Source: a virus
Virus record (IMG/VR): IMGVR_UViG_3300036826_000015
Span: 1-40,707 of that record
Length of the DNA: 40,707 nt
Strand: one strand, 5' to 3'
The notes below the pieces were generated by a model. The model did not search any database and was not told the DNA's origin. It was given only the letters and a program-made list of their open reading frames with translations. Each line of letters opens with the position of its first letter. Within the stretch, counting starts at the first letter, position 1. Shown piece by piece: positions 1-7,363 of this stretch. The translations under genes were made by a program, and so were the position numbers.

Positions 1-234
1 TTGAGGCTCATCACCCCTTATATTGAATTCAATATCAGGGTCAGTGTCCTCCTTTAATGCGTCGAGCATCGACCGCCGATGATAGACTTGTCGTGGCTCT
101 GGCTCAGGGACCGGTGCCAAAGGGCATTGGCTGTATAACGCCTCATGACCGTCACGGCCAAGCATGTAGCCACACTCACAGGTCCAGCGGTCTTTTCTCG
201 GATGGTAGGTCAGCTTATGGCTTAGTGTTCTCAT
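1..234 (-). CDS. Zinc-ribbon-like small protein, partial at left edge
   Basis: Open reading frame of 78 codons that runs off the left edge, so its C-terminus is unknown. It begins at ATG 234, inside the last codons of the upstream gene. An AAAGGAGG tract touches the start codon, which is closer than usual, so the start is uncertain. The N-terminal half holds C-x-C (CECGY) and a later QCP cysteine, which looks like half of a small metal-binding knuckle. The frame reads straight through palindrome copy 1 (translated as DPDIEFNIRG), whereas other copies lie between genes. The real protein could therefore be shorter or end just outside. Function not recognised. Confidence 0.5.
   Translation of the reverse strand, partial: MRTLSHKLTYHPRKDRWTCECGYMLGRDGHEALYSQCPLAPVPEPEPRQVYHRRSMLDALKEDTDPDIEFNIRGDEPQ
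14..43 (-). promoter_or_regulatory. Palindrome promoter/operator, copy 1
   Basis: Leftmost of 13 copies of a 22-bp dyad centred on GAATTC. On the minus strand it reads TGACCC, then a half-site altered by one base (CTGATA instead of CTTATA), then the intact half ending in TATAAG. The next bases carry GGGTGATG, the loop motif of the early leader hairpins, so an operon probably begins just off the left edge. The -35 here is CTGACC. Confidence 0.6.
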
Positions 235-517
235 CCTCCTTTGCGATATGTTCAGCCACCATCGCTTTCATTCGCTTATACAGAAACGCTCTGCCTTCTG
301 CCATGGCCACACCCGCGTCGAATGCCTCGCACGCGGACCGGATAGCCTTGCGGTGTAGCCTGACGACTGGCTCTTGTATGTCGCTGCCAGCCGATATGAT
401 GTCGTGGTCAATCAAGATGCTCTCCAATGACTCGCCACGGCTATGTCGGGCATAGGCATATTCGAACGATGACAACAAGGCTGCTATCAGCGCGTTGCCG
501 AAGTTTTCCTTGCTCAT
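215..517 (-). CDS. Hypothetical early protein, 100 aa
   Basis: Starts at ATG 517 (MSKENF), immediately after the stop of the upstream nuclease gene, so translation is probably coupled. The predicted protein is helical and soluble, with acidic and alanine-rich stretches and no cysteines needed for metal binding. I do not recognise a family. Its position at the end of an operon with an exonuclease, two Cys-rich small proteins and an ERF annealing protein suggests an accessory role in recombination or DNA metabolism, but that is only context. A longer frame reaching back to 676 has no separate ribosome binding site and lies inside the nuclease gene. Confidence 0.65.
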   Translation of the reverse strand: MSKENFGNALIAALLSSFEYAYARHSRGESLESILIDHDIISAGSDIQEPVVRLHRKAIRSACEAFDAGVAMAEGRAFLYKRMKAMVAEHIAKEDENTKP

Positions 518-518
518 A

Positions 519-1658
519 TTAGATGCTCCGTGACTCTTCCAGCCAATAGCGCGACTTCTTGAAGATGATGACTGACGCCAGCGCCGATCTAACTTGCTCC
601 TTGGCCTTGGTCGGACCGTATTTGTCAGCCAACTCCTTTTCCAGCGCCACCAAGTTGAACTTGAGCGCGGCAGCAACCGCCATCTGGCCGAATGCCTTGC
701 GGGTCAACTCGATGGCTGTTGCTTCGTTGGTGAGGTGCCGGTCCAGCTTGCGTGCCAGCCGGTAGCCTTTGACCGCGTTGGGATCACGTTCTGCCAGCGA
801 CACGTATTGCTCCAAGATGAACTCGATGTTTTTCTGTTGCTCCTTCAACGAGCGCACGTGCTCACCGCGTTCATCTGGCGACCGCCTATTGATGGCGGTG
901 AATCCTTGGTCTTGGACTTCATCGGCCACAGCTTGGGTCAGCGCAGCCGACCACGCTTGATACTCTGGACAAACTCGCTTGGCCGGACACCAGCGACATT
1001 GGATGCCGCCTGGGGTGCGTGGCTGATCTGGCTTTTGTATCTCTTCAACCAAGCGCCGTGTCGTGTCGAGTAGCGCCATCATTTCATCGTGGCTATACAC
1101 CTTGGCCTCCCAAAGTGAGTCAGGATGAAACGGATGGACCAGCGCCACGATGGTTTCGCGTGCTTCATGATACTCGGTCAGCAACGCGCCTTCGCTACGC
1201 AGCTGCCAATTCTCGTGAATGGCCGGTGGCAAGGTCCAACCGCTCTTGTCGTCTATGACCAGCAACCGCTTCTTGTCCGGTTGCCAGTCATAGCGGTCGA
1301 TGCGTGCCGACCAGGTATGGTTCAACTCGTCATCGGTGTCCCAAAAGCGTTGCTCAAACTCGATGTCAGCGCCTTCGAACCCGAACTCATGGACAATCTC
1401 GCCTTCACCATACATGATGCGGCTGGCGGTCCGCGCTTCACTGTCACTCAGACCTTCCAAGTCACTTTCCTTGAGTGCTTCGTGGATGCGATGACCGCTG
1501 TCAGCGGCATAGCTGCCTTTCTCCTTGGGCAACTGCTTACACAAGGCACGCTTGCCAAGGCATCGAAACTCAGCGTCAAATCCGCTGGCACTAGGTAAAA
1601 ACTCAGTCTCAACATCGTGCTCAGTTGGCTTCATTGTGAGCCTTTTTGCTCTTGCCAT
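519..1658 (-). CDS. PD-(D/E)XK exonuclease, Fe-S (Cas4/AddB/RecB-like)
   Basis: 379-residue nuclease of the RecB/Cas4-like PD-(D/E)XK superfamily. A His in GHRIHE (about 59), Asp in ARIDRYD (about 121) and IDDKSG (136-140) form the expected active-site series. One Cys near the N-terminus (C33 or C40) plus C221-x2-C224-x5-C230 (CRWCPAKRVC) match the split four-cysteine Fe-S staple of AddB and Cas4. It most likely degrades DNA ends to expose single strands. The ERF annealing gene lies two small genes upstream in the same operon, giving a two-component phage recombination system. ATG 1658 follows AAAGGAGG with 5-nt spacing. The start overlaps the preceding gene by 38 bp. Confidence 0.85.
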   Translation of the reverse strand: MARAKRLTMKPTEHDVETEFLPSASGFDAEFRCLGKRALCKQLPKEKGSYAADSGHRIHEALKESDLEGLSDSEARTASRIMYGEGEIVHEFGFEGADIEFEQRFWDTDDELNHTWSARIDRYDWQPDKKRLLVIDDKSGWTLPPAIHENWQLRSEGALLTEYHEARETIVALVHPFHPDSLWEAKVYSHDEMMALLDTTRRLVEEIQKPDQPRTPGGIQCRWCPAKRVCPEYQAWSAALTQAVADEVQDQGFTAINRRSPDERGEHVRSLKEQQKNIEFILEQYVSLAERDPNAVKGYRLARKLDRHLTNEATAIELTRKAFGQMAVAAALKFNLVALEKELADKYGPTKAKEQVRSALASVIIFKKSRYWLEESRSI

Positions 1659-1902
1659 GCTTGCCTCCTTTCTTCATCTGCTCGATGGCTTTCATCTTGG
1701 CTGCTCTCATGCCAATAGCTCGGTTGAACATTTCAGTTACCGTCACGGCATCCTTGTCCGACAAGCCAGCTGGTCGCAGCATCCGTATCGGCGTGACGAT
1801 CAAGTCATCGCAACGCGGACAGCATTGACCATCCTCGACAACTGGCCGACTGCTACAGGGAAACTCCTTGAATGGCTCACTACAGATGGCACACGTGTTC
1901 AT
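1621..1902 (-). CDS. Small Cys-rich protein, 93 aa
   Basis: The N-terminal third contains CAIC, a lone Cys, and CCPRC (roughly residues 4-31), which could form a zinc knuckle. The C-terminus is very basic (KKGGKHGKSKKAHN), suggesting nucleic-acid contact. It starts at ATG 1902 in an ATGA overlap with the upstream gene, and its last 38 bp overlap the nuclease start. This places it firmly in the ERF-exonuclease operon. No specific family recognised. Confidence 0.7.
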   Translation of the reverse strand: MNTCAICSEPFKEFPCSSRPVVEDGQCCPRCDDLIVTPIRMLRPAGLSDKDAVTVTEMFNRAIGMRAAKMKAIEQMKKGGKHGKSKKAHNEAN

Positions 1903-2147
1903 CGCTTACCTTTCTTCTTGCGCCATTTGTCCGCACTTGGACAGGTGGCGAAGTGGCTGATGTAACGTTTGAACTGCGGGTCTGGCTTGACGTAGATGGC
2001 CAGCGGCACGTTGCCGGAGCGGTCCTTCAAGATGATGTTGCCAGCATAGACCGGCTGTAAGTCAACCGGCATGCGCCGACCTTTCTCAGTCATCACCCAC
2101 TGGACCTTCTGACCGCAGCTGCGGCAGACTAGGTTGGCTTGGCTCAT
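1899..2147 (-). CDS. Zinc-finger-like protein, 82 aa
   Basis: Contains C-x2-C (CRSCG, residues 8-11) and a distal H-x3-C (HFATC), the layout of a treble-clef or ribbon zinc finger often seen in small phage proteins. The middle resembles a short beta domain (IYVKPDPQF). The tail KWRKKKGKR is basic. Start ATG 2147 follows GGAGG with 6-nt spacing and overlaps the upstream stop as ATGA. Probably an accessory DNA-binding protein of the recombination operon. The function is inferred only from context. Confidence 0.7.
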   Translation of the reverse strand: MSQANLVCRSCGQKVQWVMTEKGRRMPVDLQPVYAGNIILKDRSGNVPLAIYVKPDPQFKRYISHFATCPSADKWRKKKGKR

Positions 2148-3202
2148 TCGTTTCCTCCCGATAGTTCAGCGGACGCCAAGACCAAGGCAGCATCCAGCAA
2201 CAGGTCTTTCTCATCCCACGTGCCATGATACGGTTTGGGAAACCAGTTGGACACCCACCACGCCAGCGACTTGGTAGTCAGCTTGCCTAGCACAGTGCCT
2301 TTCTTGTCGCCAAAGTGAATCTCCACTTCGCGCCAATTTTCATAGCCTTCTTGTTCCAACAACTCGCGTGGCTCGCTGTCTTTATCGACCGGCTGCCGAC
2401 CGTTGCGCGTCTGGTCGCCTTCATTGGTCCGCACTTCAGTCTTGGCCTTGCTCTTGGCTGGTGGCTCTGCGCTGCCGCTGTCCTCATCGGCTTGCTGTAG
2501 CTCCCATGCCTTGGCCAAGTTTTCCAGTGACTTGGGCGCAAGCACTCGCCGCAACACGCCTGGTTTCAGTTGCGCCACGTTCTTGGTGTGACCGTCAATC
2601 AGCTTCTTTTCCTGTAACAGCCTGAGCAAGAATCCGTCTGGAATCTTGTGCTCAGTCAGATAGGCTTTGAGTTGGAGTAGGTCGGTGGCGACGTTCTTGT
2701 CACCCTCGCCTGTCTCTTCTTCATAGCGTTTGAGCCGCTTGTGACCGGCAGCGCCAGCCGGTTTCTCTTCTTTCTGGTCGCCTGTCTCTGGCTCAACCTC
2801 ATCTGTGACCAGGAAGTTTTTCATCATGGCGTATTTGGTAGCGCCAGTGATAGCCTTGTAAGCGCCTTTGTCGCCGCTGTCCCAACCGACACCTGCGCCG
2901 TTCACCTCAAACTCTTCGCCAGTATCGGCATCGACAAACGTGTGCTTGGTTGTGACTGCCACGAACACGCCTGCCTTGCCCTCGCCATAATGCGGTTCCA
3001 TTGTCTCCACGCTTGTGAAGAGAAAGATGCCACGGCTTGATAGCCGGTCGCGCAATGCTGCCATGATCTGACCTTCACTGATGTAGTCATAACCGAAGTG
3101 CGGGTTGCGATGCCCTTTGGCTATCGGTCCCAACTCAGCTAGGACTTCCACCAGCTTCTTGACCAAGCCTGTTGTGCCTGATTTGCTTTCCTTCTTTACC
3201 AT
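2144..3202 (-). CDS. erf: ERF-family single-strand annealing protein
   Basis: 352 residues. The N-terminal ~145 residues match the ERF superfamily: HFGYDYISEGQI, then VTTKHTFVDADTGE and the Gly-rich GDKGAYKAITGATKYAMMKNFLV core. ERF proteins bind single-stranded DNA and anneal complementary strands in phage recombination. The C-terminal half is charged and low in complexity, then ends in a domain with YENWREVEIHFGDKKG, which resembles a small DNA-repair-associated fold. Start ATG 3202 has AAAGGA upstream. An overlapping eight-codon ORF (MMKGQVAW) ends across the start codon. Co-transcribed with the Fe-S nuclease downstream. Confidence 0.85.
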   Translation of the reverse strand: MVKKESKSGTTGLVKKLVEVLAELGPIAKGHRNPHFGYDYISEGQIMAALRDRLSSRGIFLFTSVETMEPHYGEGKAGVFVAVTTKHTFVDADTGEEFEVNGAGVGWDSGDKGAYKAITGATKYAMMKNFLVTDEVEPETGDQKEEKPAGAAGHKRLKRYEEETGEGDKNVATDLLQLKAYLTEHKIPDGFLLRLLQEKKLIDGHTKNVAQLKPGVLRRVLAPKSLENLAKAWELQQADEDSGSAEPPAKSKAKTEVRTNEGDQTRNGRQPVDKDSEPRELLEQEGYENWREVEIHFGDKKGTVLGKLTTKSLAWWVSNWFPKPYHGTWDEKDLLLDAALVLASAELSGGNE

Positions 3203-3231
3203 GCTACTTGTCCTTTCATCATTGTTGTTTC

Positions 3232-3275
3232 GCTAGCCAGCCACGTCTGACTGATCTTCAGCGTGACTGGCTAGC
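3232..3275 (-). promoter_or_regulatory. Strong leader hairpin upstream of ERF gene
   Basis: On the minus strand GCTAGCCAGTCACG pairs with CGTGGCTGGCTAGC, a 14-bp stem with one G-U pair and a 16-nt loop. No U-tract follows, so it does not look like an intrinsic terminator. It lies between the preceding gene's stop and the ERF ribosome binding site. It may protect the mRNA 5' end after cleavage or control ERF expression. Confidence 0.7.
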
Positions 3276-3280
3276 TTGTT

Positions 3281-3502
3281 TTAGGGTTGTGCGTTGCTGG
3301 GGAGAGCATTCACCAAATCGGTGAGCCTCACATAGTAGTAAGCACCCTTTTTGTCGCTACTTCTTATGCTTGGCACTTTTCCGTCCACGACCGCTTGTCT
3401 GAGCGCGGTCACTGGCATCCACGGATACTCCTTTTTGAGTAGCTTCAGTGCCCTTGTTAGAGGCATCATGTCGGTGCCCTCCATGGTTGCTGTCTTGCCC
3501 AT
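3281..3502 (-). CDS. Small winged-HTH (excisionase/MerR-like) DNA-binding protein
   Basis: 73 residues from ATG 3502, which follows AAAGGAG with 6-nt spacing. The sequence PVTALRQAVVDGKVPSI followed by a wing-like KKGAYYYVRLTDLVNAL resembles the helix-turn-helix plus wing of excisionase and MerR-type small regulators. It overlaps the upstream gene out of frame for 146 bp (3357-3502). Role probably DNA binding or transcription control. No specific symbol can be given. Confidence 0.65.
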   Translation of the reverse strand: MGKTATMEGTDMMPLTRALKLLKKEYPWMPVTALRQAVVDGKVPSIRSSDKKGAYYYVRLTDLVNALPSNAQP

Positions 3503-3716
3503 CTTTAACTCCTTTCTGGTTGTTGTCAGCTGGCAGCACCTTTGGGGATAGACCGCCGACAATCCGCTGGCCGCATAAATACACACGGCGCTGGTCGGCC
3601 TCACTCAGACCTTCCAACGCCTCATCCATGCGGTCGCGCATCCTGACGTTGTTATGTAACCGTGCCCACTTCGAAGCGCGGTCACGAACCTCATCATCTG
3701 TGAGGACTTTTGTCAT
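3357..3716 (-). CDS. Hypothetical early protein with basic low-complexity tail
   Basis: 119 residues, ATG 3716 preceded by the recurring AAAGGAACAACA leader, first gene after palindrome copy 2. The N-terminal ~65 residues are helical and charged (DDEVRDRASKWARLHNNVRMRDRMDEALEGL). The rest is rich in K, G, H, D and S. That tail coincides exactly with the overlap with the winged-HTH gene in another frame, so it may be a by-product of overlapping coding or of a sequencing frameshift. Function unknown. Confidence 0.6.
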   Translation of the reverse strand: MTKVLTDDEVRDRASKWARLHNNVRMRDRMDEALEGLSEADQRRVYLCGQRIVGGLSPKVLPADNNQKGVKDGQDSNHGGHRHDASNKGTEATQKGVSVDASDRAQTSGRGRKSAKHKK

Positions 3717-3753
3717 TGTTGTTCCTTTCGTTTGTTGTTGTTTCGTTGTCCAG

Positions 3754-3783
3754 CCCCTTATAATGAATTCAATATAAGGGTCA
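3754..3783 (-). promoter_or_regulatory. Palindrome promoter/operator, copy 2
   Basis: Minus-strand order is GTGACC, 16 bp, TATAAG, with the GAATTC-centred dyad (one mismatch, TTATAAG half). The TGA of its TGACCC is the stop codon of the upstream gene (3781-3783). A leader of about 35 nt follows, then the AAAGGAACAACA ribosome binding site of the gene starting at 3716. Confidence 0.75.
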
Positions 3784-4053
3784 CTGCCTAGCTAGCCGCT
3801 TCCACAATTCCTCTTCCACGCCATCAACACCGCCTGGTGGCGGTATCTGACAGGCATGATTGCCGCTGTTGTAGCGTAGGCTTTGCCATTGTAGATGCTC
3901 GTCACGAATCATGACGACACGTCCCAAATCGCTGCCGTAGTCGGCCAGAGTGATGGTTCCAAAGCCATCATAATCCTTGGGCGCACTTGTGCAGCGCACG
4001 TGGAATAGCTCGCTGTGCTCGCCGATTGTTACGTTGATTTTGTTATCTGTCAT
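3781..4053 (-). CDS. Hypothetical protein, 90 aa
   Basis: ATG 4053 follows AGGAGG with 5-nt spacing, a strong start. The protein is small, mixed in character and soluble (FGTITLADYGSDLGRVVMIRDEHLQWQSL suggests a beta-rich fold). No family recognised. It is the last gene of the helicase operon, and its stop codon is supplied by palindrome copy 2. Confidence 0.65.
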   Translation of the reverse strand: MTDNKINVTIGEHSELFHVRCTSAPKDYDGFGTITLADYGSDLGRVVMIRDEHLQWQSLRYNSGNHACQIPPPGGVDGVEEELWKRLARQ

Positions 4054-4065
4054 TGTTGCCTCCTG

Positions 4066-4506
4066 TTAATGACGCCAGCGACTTCGCCGGTTGGACGCGC
4101 TTTGTTGCGGCGTGACCCACCGGCAATTGCTTGGCGTGTAGTTTCCGTTGTTGTTTATCCGGTCAATGTAACGACCTTCTTGATACCCATGAGCAAGCGC
4201 CCACTTTCGGAATGACTCATACGAGTGCCACGCCTTACAGACCGTGATACCACGTGAGCCATAATACGTGGTTGGTTTCCGACAGCGCCAAAGCATCGTG
4301 CCCCAAATGCCATACAGCTTGGTCCGACTCTCGCCGTGTTTGCGAGTGCCCCAATTGGTGAGACACCCGCACGACATAGCACGTTGGCCATTGTTGCGAT
4401 CACGTTCGACTAGGTTGCCGCAGTGATTACAACGAAACAGCGCCCAGCCTCTAACCTTGCCTTGGGTGCCTTCTGGCCTAGTGCCGATGAATTGGACTTC
4501 AATCAT
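4066..4506 (-). CDS. HNH/AP2-type homing-endonuclease-like DNA-binding protein
   Basis: 146 residues. An N-terminal zinc ribbon (CNHCG, then SCGCL) is followed by LYGIWGTMLWRC, YYGSRGITVCKAWHSYESFRKWA and YIDRINNNGNYTPSNCRWVTPQQSASNRR. These last blocks are typical of phage HNH/AP2-like homing endonuclease and DNA-binding proteins. It starts in an ATGA overlap with the helicase and has no clear SD, so it is probably translated by coupling. Proteins of this type are usually mobile within phages, but here it is embedded in the operon without visible disruption. Whether it still cuts DNA cannot be judged. Confidence 0.75.
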   Translation of the reverse strand: MIEVQFIGTRPEGTQGKVRGWALFRCNHCGNLVERDRNNGQRAMSCGCLTNWGTRKHGESRTKLYGIWGTMLWRCRKPTTYYGSRGITVCKAWHSYESFRKWALAHGYQEGRYIDRINNNGNYTPSNCRWVTPQQSASNRRSRWRH

Positions 4507-6179
4507 ATAGCAAGCGTGGCATCTAACTGATCGTCATTAAACACACTGACCCTTTGCATTCTAGCTCTCACTTTCTCGCAGACGCTTTCCTCAAGCGTGT
4601 CGGCTGCCCACACGATCTTTTGGACCGAATGCGCGCCACCGGCACGATGGCAACGACCTAGCGCCTGCTTCAAGTCGATGCCGCTGTAAGTGGGACTGAT
4701 TAGGACTAGCCGTGGTTTGCCTTTGACCGTGCCTTGCAGGTCAATCCCCAAGCCACCAGCTTTGATGTTCATGACAACTATGTCCTCATCATCCGCGTTG
4801 AACCGATCTATCAACCGTTGACGGTGTTCCATGTTGTCCTCGCCGGTGATGGTGTTGGTTGTCCGCAGCTTCTTGGATACAGCTGTCACGCTGTCTTGGA
4901 AGTTTAGGACCACCACCACGGCATTACCCTCGTCACGGCCATCCTTGGCCATCTGGACAATGGTTGGGACCTTGAGCAATTCCACCTTCTGGCGTGCCCG
5001 CAATAGCTCGGTCAGTATGCAACTGCCTTTATCCCTGCGCTTGGATTCTTCCAGCTTGGCTAGCTCACGGTGCATTTCAGCATACACATCGTTGATCTGG
5101 CTGGCCAGACCGTTCATGTCGTATGCCTCACTGATGATCTGTGTCTGTGGGAATCGGTCGCCAAGGTCCGCTATCCTGATGCGTGTCCCGCGTGCTGGAA
5201 AGATTTGCCGGTGAATCTTGGACAACACGTCGCGGCCACCTACAAACTCCCAGCCAAACCTAGCTTTGACCACGCCATGAGCACGCGCCCAGCCCCAATA
5301 AGCGTTGGGATGCGCTATCAGGTCGGTCAGCAACGCCACAAACTTCATGTGCAGCGGGTTATCGGCTGCCGTGGCGCTAGCTCCTATGACCTTGTAGCCT
5401 TGGTCCAAGGCAGCTATGCCCATGTGACAGTTTTGGGTCGTGGCATCCTTCAGCCGGTGACATTCATCGAACACGAACAGCCGGTTGTCAGGGTCCAGGT
5501 CGGTGAACTCAAACTGTCGCCACTTGCGGCCAGACTTGGGATGAACCTTCTCAACCCACTCGCCGTATTGGGTCCTGCCGGTCTTGAGCATTTCATAGTT
5601 GATAACGTCAATGCCCACCTTGAATCGGCGTGCCATGCGCTTCCACGGTCGCATTATGTTCTTGGGACAAACCACGAACAGCTTGCGTCCTAACACCTTG
5701 GCGACCGCCACGGCCACGCCTGTCTTGCCGGTGCCGGTGTCGCTGGCGTCCAGAGCGCCGTTGAAACCGTCCAGCACCATCGCTAACCGCCTCACACTTG
5801 GCAGCTGGTAGCGATAGTTGTTGCCGGTTTCCTTTTCGATCTCATGGTAAATCTCGCAGACTTCCAGAAACCGTTTCATCAGGTCATCGGGCAATTCTGC
5901 CTCAGCTTGCTCGGCACGTTGCTGGATAGCTTCACGCTGCTTGACCGCTTCCAAGTCTTTGGTCACTAGCTCGCCATCCACGTCGCTCCACTCGGTCAGC
6001 CGCCATTCGCCTTTCCATTTGGATATGGAATAGCCTTGCTGCCGGAGATAGCCGGTGCGCCATTCCTTCCAGAATGACTCGCCTTGAATCGGCCACTCAC
6101 GGATTCGACGCTTGCCGTGCTTGGTGTCGATGACCTTCGGCTCACCCCAAGGCACATCGTTGATACTGAATGGACTCAT
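4503..6179 (-). CDS. SNF2/SF2-type DNA helicase
   Basis: 558-residue superfamily 2 ATPase. Walker A DTGTGKTG is at 147-154, the DECH box at 238-241, motif III-like GASATA at 266-271, and the C-terminal motif VI QALGRCHRAGG at 505-515. NIKAGGLGIDLQG at 471-483 is typical of SNF2-like helicases. About 120 N-terminal residues precede the ATPase and form an uncharacterised helical domain. Its likely role is remodelling DNA or recombination intermediates during replication. Start ATG 6179 overlaps the upstream stop as ATGA, with an AAAGGCGG ribosome binding site. Confidence 0.85.
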   Translation of the reverse strand: MSPFSINDVPWGEPKVIDTKHGKRRIREWPIQGESFWKEWRTGYLRQQGYSISKWKGEWRLTEWSDVDGELVTKDLEAVKQREAIQQRAEQAEAELPDDLMKRFLEVCEIYHEIEKETGNNYRYQLPSVRRLAMVLDGFNGALDASDTGTGKTGVAVAVAKVLGRKLFVVCPKNIMRPWKRMARRFKVGIDVINYEMLKTGRTQYGEWVEKVHPKSGRKWRQFEFTDLDPDNRLFVFDECHRLKDATTQNCHMGIAALDQGYKVIGASATAADNPLHMKFVALLTDLIAHPNAYWGWARAHGVVKARFGWEFVGGRDVLSKIHRQIFPARGTRIRIADLGDRFPQTQIISEAYDMNGLASQINDVYAEMHRELAKLEESKRRDKGSCILTELLRARQKVELLKVPTIVQMAKDGRDEGNAVVVVLNFQDSVTAVSKKLRTTNTITGEDNMEHRQRLIDRFNADDEDIVVMNIKAGGLGIDLQGTVKGKPRLVLISPTYSGIDLKQALGRCHRAGGAHSVQKIVWAADTLEESVCEKVRARMQRVSVFNDDQLDATLAI

Positions 6180-6430
6180 GGCCGCACCGCCTTTCGCAAC
6201 TCACGCTGCCACTTGCCTACACCGTGAAGCGCAATGCCGGTTGCTCCGGTATAGCCGGTGGCACGTCCATCGTTGTCGAATACAACGCTGCCGGTGTCGG
6301 ACGTTTGCAACGTGGCGTGTCGCTCGCTGATTTGTAGGATTCTGGCCAAGCCGATTTCACAGTGCCACTTGTGTCGGCGTGTCGCTCTATACCAGACAGA
6401 CACCAGGTCGCCTCTCTTGAACTTTCTCAT
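6176..6430 (-). CDS. Small KOW/SH3-like protein, 84 aa
   Basis: Start ATG 6430 (MRKFKRG) follows AAAGGA with 6-nt spacing. An upstream in-frame ATG six codons earlier lies inside the SD region and is less likely. The opening FKRGDLVSVWYR and LARILQISERHATLQTSDTG look like a small beta-barrel of the KOW or SH3 kind. First gene of the helicase operon, downstream of a leader hairpin and palindrome copy 3. Function unknown. Confidence 0.65.
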   Translation of the reverse strand: MRKFKRGDLVSVWYRATRRHKWHCEIGLARILQISERHATLQTSDTGSVVFDNDGRATGYTGATGIALHGVGKWQRELRKAVRP

Positions 6431-6442
6431 CTTGTTTCCTTT

Positions 6443-6476
6443 CTTCAATGGCGCATCACCCGCGCCAAGGTTGAAG
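6443..6476 (-). promoter_or_regulatory. Leader hairpin with GGGTGAT loop (A)
   Basis: On the minus strand CTTCAA pairs with TTGAAG (outer stem) and TGGCGC with GCGCCA (inner stem) around the loop GGGTGAT. It ends 12 nt before the start codon, just before the SD. Same loop as at 7267, 10414 and 12126. Confidence 0.7.
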
Positions 6477-6508
6477 CGTCATTGCTTCATGCTGCCGTGT
6501 CGGTCCTA

Positions 6509-6538
6509 CCCTTATATTGAATTCAGTATAAGGGTCAA
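6509..6538 (-). promoter_or_regulatory. Palindrome promoter/operator, copy 3
   Basis: Best sigma70-like copy: minus-strand TTGACC, 16 bp, TATAAG. The spacer is the dyad CTTATACTGAA and TTCAATATAAG. It directs transcription into the KOW-like/helicase operon through a leader of about 75 nt carrying hairpin A. Confidence 0.8.
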
Positions 6539-6573
6539 CTCTCAACACGGCAGACCGGAGCAATCACTATAGG

Positions 6574-6807
6574 TTAGCGACCGCGAATGCCGACAAGGTT
6601 GTCACCCTCAAACATCTGGCCATTCGGATAGATGTCGATCTGCCGCTTGCCTATGATGATGCGGCTGGTTGGGACTCCCTGGACTTGGTAGGCTTGCTGC
6701 CTTCTCAGGATGTAATTGCGGTTGTCTGACCGGTGGCGCTGTCTCGGTTCTCCCAAGACCGTGCTCACGATACAGAGCAGCAGCAAAATGACGGTAGTCA
6801 TTCTCAT
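6574..6807 (-). CDS. Secreted small protein, 77 aa
   Basis: Has a classical signal peptide (MRMTTVILLLLCIVSTVLG, cleavage expected near residue 19) followed by a basic mature part of about 58 residues. Start ATG 6807 follows AAAGGAACAAC, the phage's recurring SD. The whole N-terminal 200 bp lies inside the gene starting at 6931 in another frame. A membrane protein with an embedded exported protein recalls Rz/Rz1 spanin gene nesting. There is no lipobox here, however, and the lipoprotein is the next gene upstream instead. Function unproven. Confidence 0.65.
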   Translation of the reverse strand: MRMTTVILLLLCIVSTVLGEPRQRHRSDNRNYILRRQQAYQVQGVPTSRIIIGKRQIDIYPNGQMFEGDNLVGIRGR

Positions 6808-6931
6808 GTTGTTCCTTTCGTTTGGTTAGGTGCTGCTTGATCGCCAGCCCTAAGAAGTAGGCAGCGACTAACAGCCACAATGTTTGCCACGCCCAAAACG
6901 CGGTCGGCAGACCGCGCAAGATAATGGGCAT
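6608..6931 (-). CDS. Inner-membrane protein, 107 aa, overlaps secreted protein gene
   Basis: Start ATG 6931, one base after the upstream stop, so translational coupling is likely and no SD is seen. One transmembrane helix (AFWAWQTLWLLVAAYFLGLAI, about residues 11-31) is followed by a charged KQHLTKRKEQHENDYRHF segment. The Pro- and His-rich remainder is the frame that overlaps the secreted protein gene for 200 bp. The N-terminal 50 residues look genuine, while the C-terminal half may be constrained mainly by the other frame. Candidate inner-membrane component of a lysis or envelope complex. Confidence 0.55.
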   Translation of the reverse strand: MPIILRGLPTAFWAWQTLWLLVAAYFLGLAIKQHLTKRKEQHENDYRHFAAALYREHGLGRTETAPPVRQPQLHPEKAASLPSPGSPNQPHHHRQAADRHLSEWPDV

Positions 6932-6932
6932 G

Positions 6933-7244
6933 CTAATAGCGATGCACATACACCGTAGTTGGTGGAGCGTAGATGATTGGGGTCCTAGCTGTGGCAGCGT
7001 ATATCGCACCGGCATTAGCCATGCCAGTAGCAAAGGCCATAGCCGCTTGCTGTGCTTGGGCCTGTTGACGCTGTTTGTCGGCCAATATCTGCTCATCCAG
7101 TCGCGCCTGTTCATAAAACTTTTGCGGACTGTTGGGCATGTTGGCTATCGCTGCTTGCCTGCTGTTGACGTATCGTTCAAAGGCAGGGTCAGCACACGAT
7201 ACTAGGGTGAACGCGGTCAAGATGACCGCCACTAACTTACTCAT
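6933..7244 (-). CDS. Lipoprotein, 103 aa
   Basis: N-terminus MSKLVAVILTAFTLVSC ends in a lipobox with Cys17 as the lipidation site. The mature part has a Q- and A-rich helix (QILADKQRQQAQAQQAAM) and a Tyr-rich C-terminus. It should be anchored in the outer membrane or outer leaflet. The genes downstream encode an inner-membrane and an exported protein, so the three could form an envelope or spanin-like set. This is inferred from topology only. Weak SD (AAAGACAAACAACA), preceded by leader hairpin B. Confidence 0.7.
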   Translation of the reverse strand: MSKLVAVILTAFTLVSCADPAFERYVNSRQAAIANMPNSPQKFYEQARLDEQILADKQRQQAQAQQAAMAFATGMANAGAIYAATARTPIIYAPPTTVYVHRY

Positions 7245-7266
7245 TGTTGTTTGTCTTTCTGTTGAA

Positions 7267-7287
7267 TGAGAGCATCACCCGCTCTCA
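7267..7287 (-). promoter_or_regulatory. Leader hairpin with GGGTGAT loop (B)
   Basis: TGAGAGC pairs with GCTCTCA around the loop GGGTGAT, a perfect 7-bp stem, 22 nt before the lipoprotein start codon. It lies in a 119-bp gap after the GHKL ATPase gene, so here the hairpin is intercistronic rather than promoter-linked. Confidence 0.7.
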
Positions 7288-7363
7288 GGGTTGGACCGTG
7301 ATTGGCCCTCACTGGCCGCCAAGCCGAATAGCCTGACGACCAGCTGAGGAGCAATCCCTTGGG

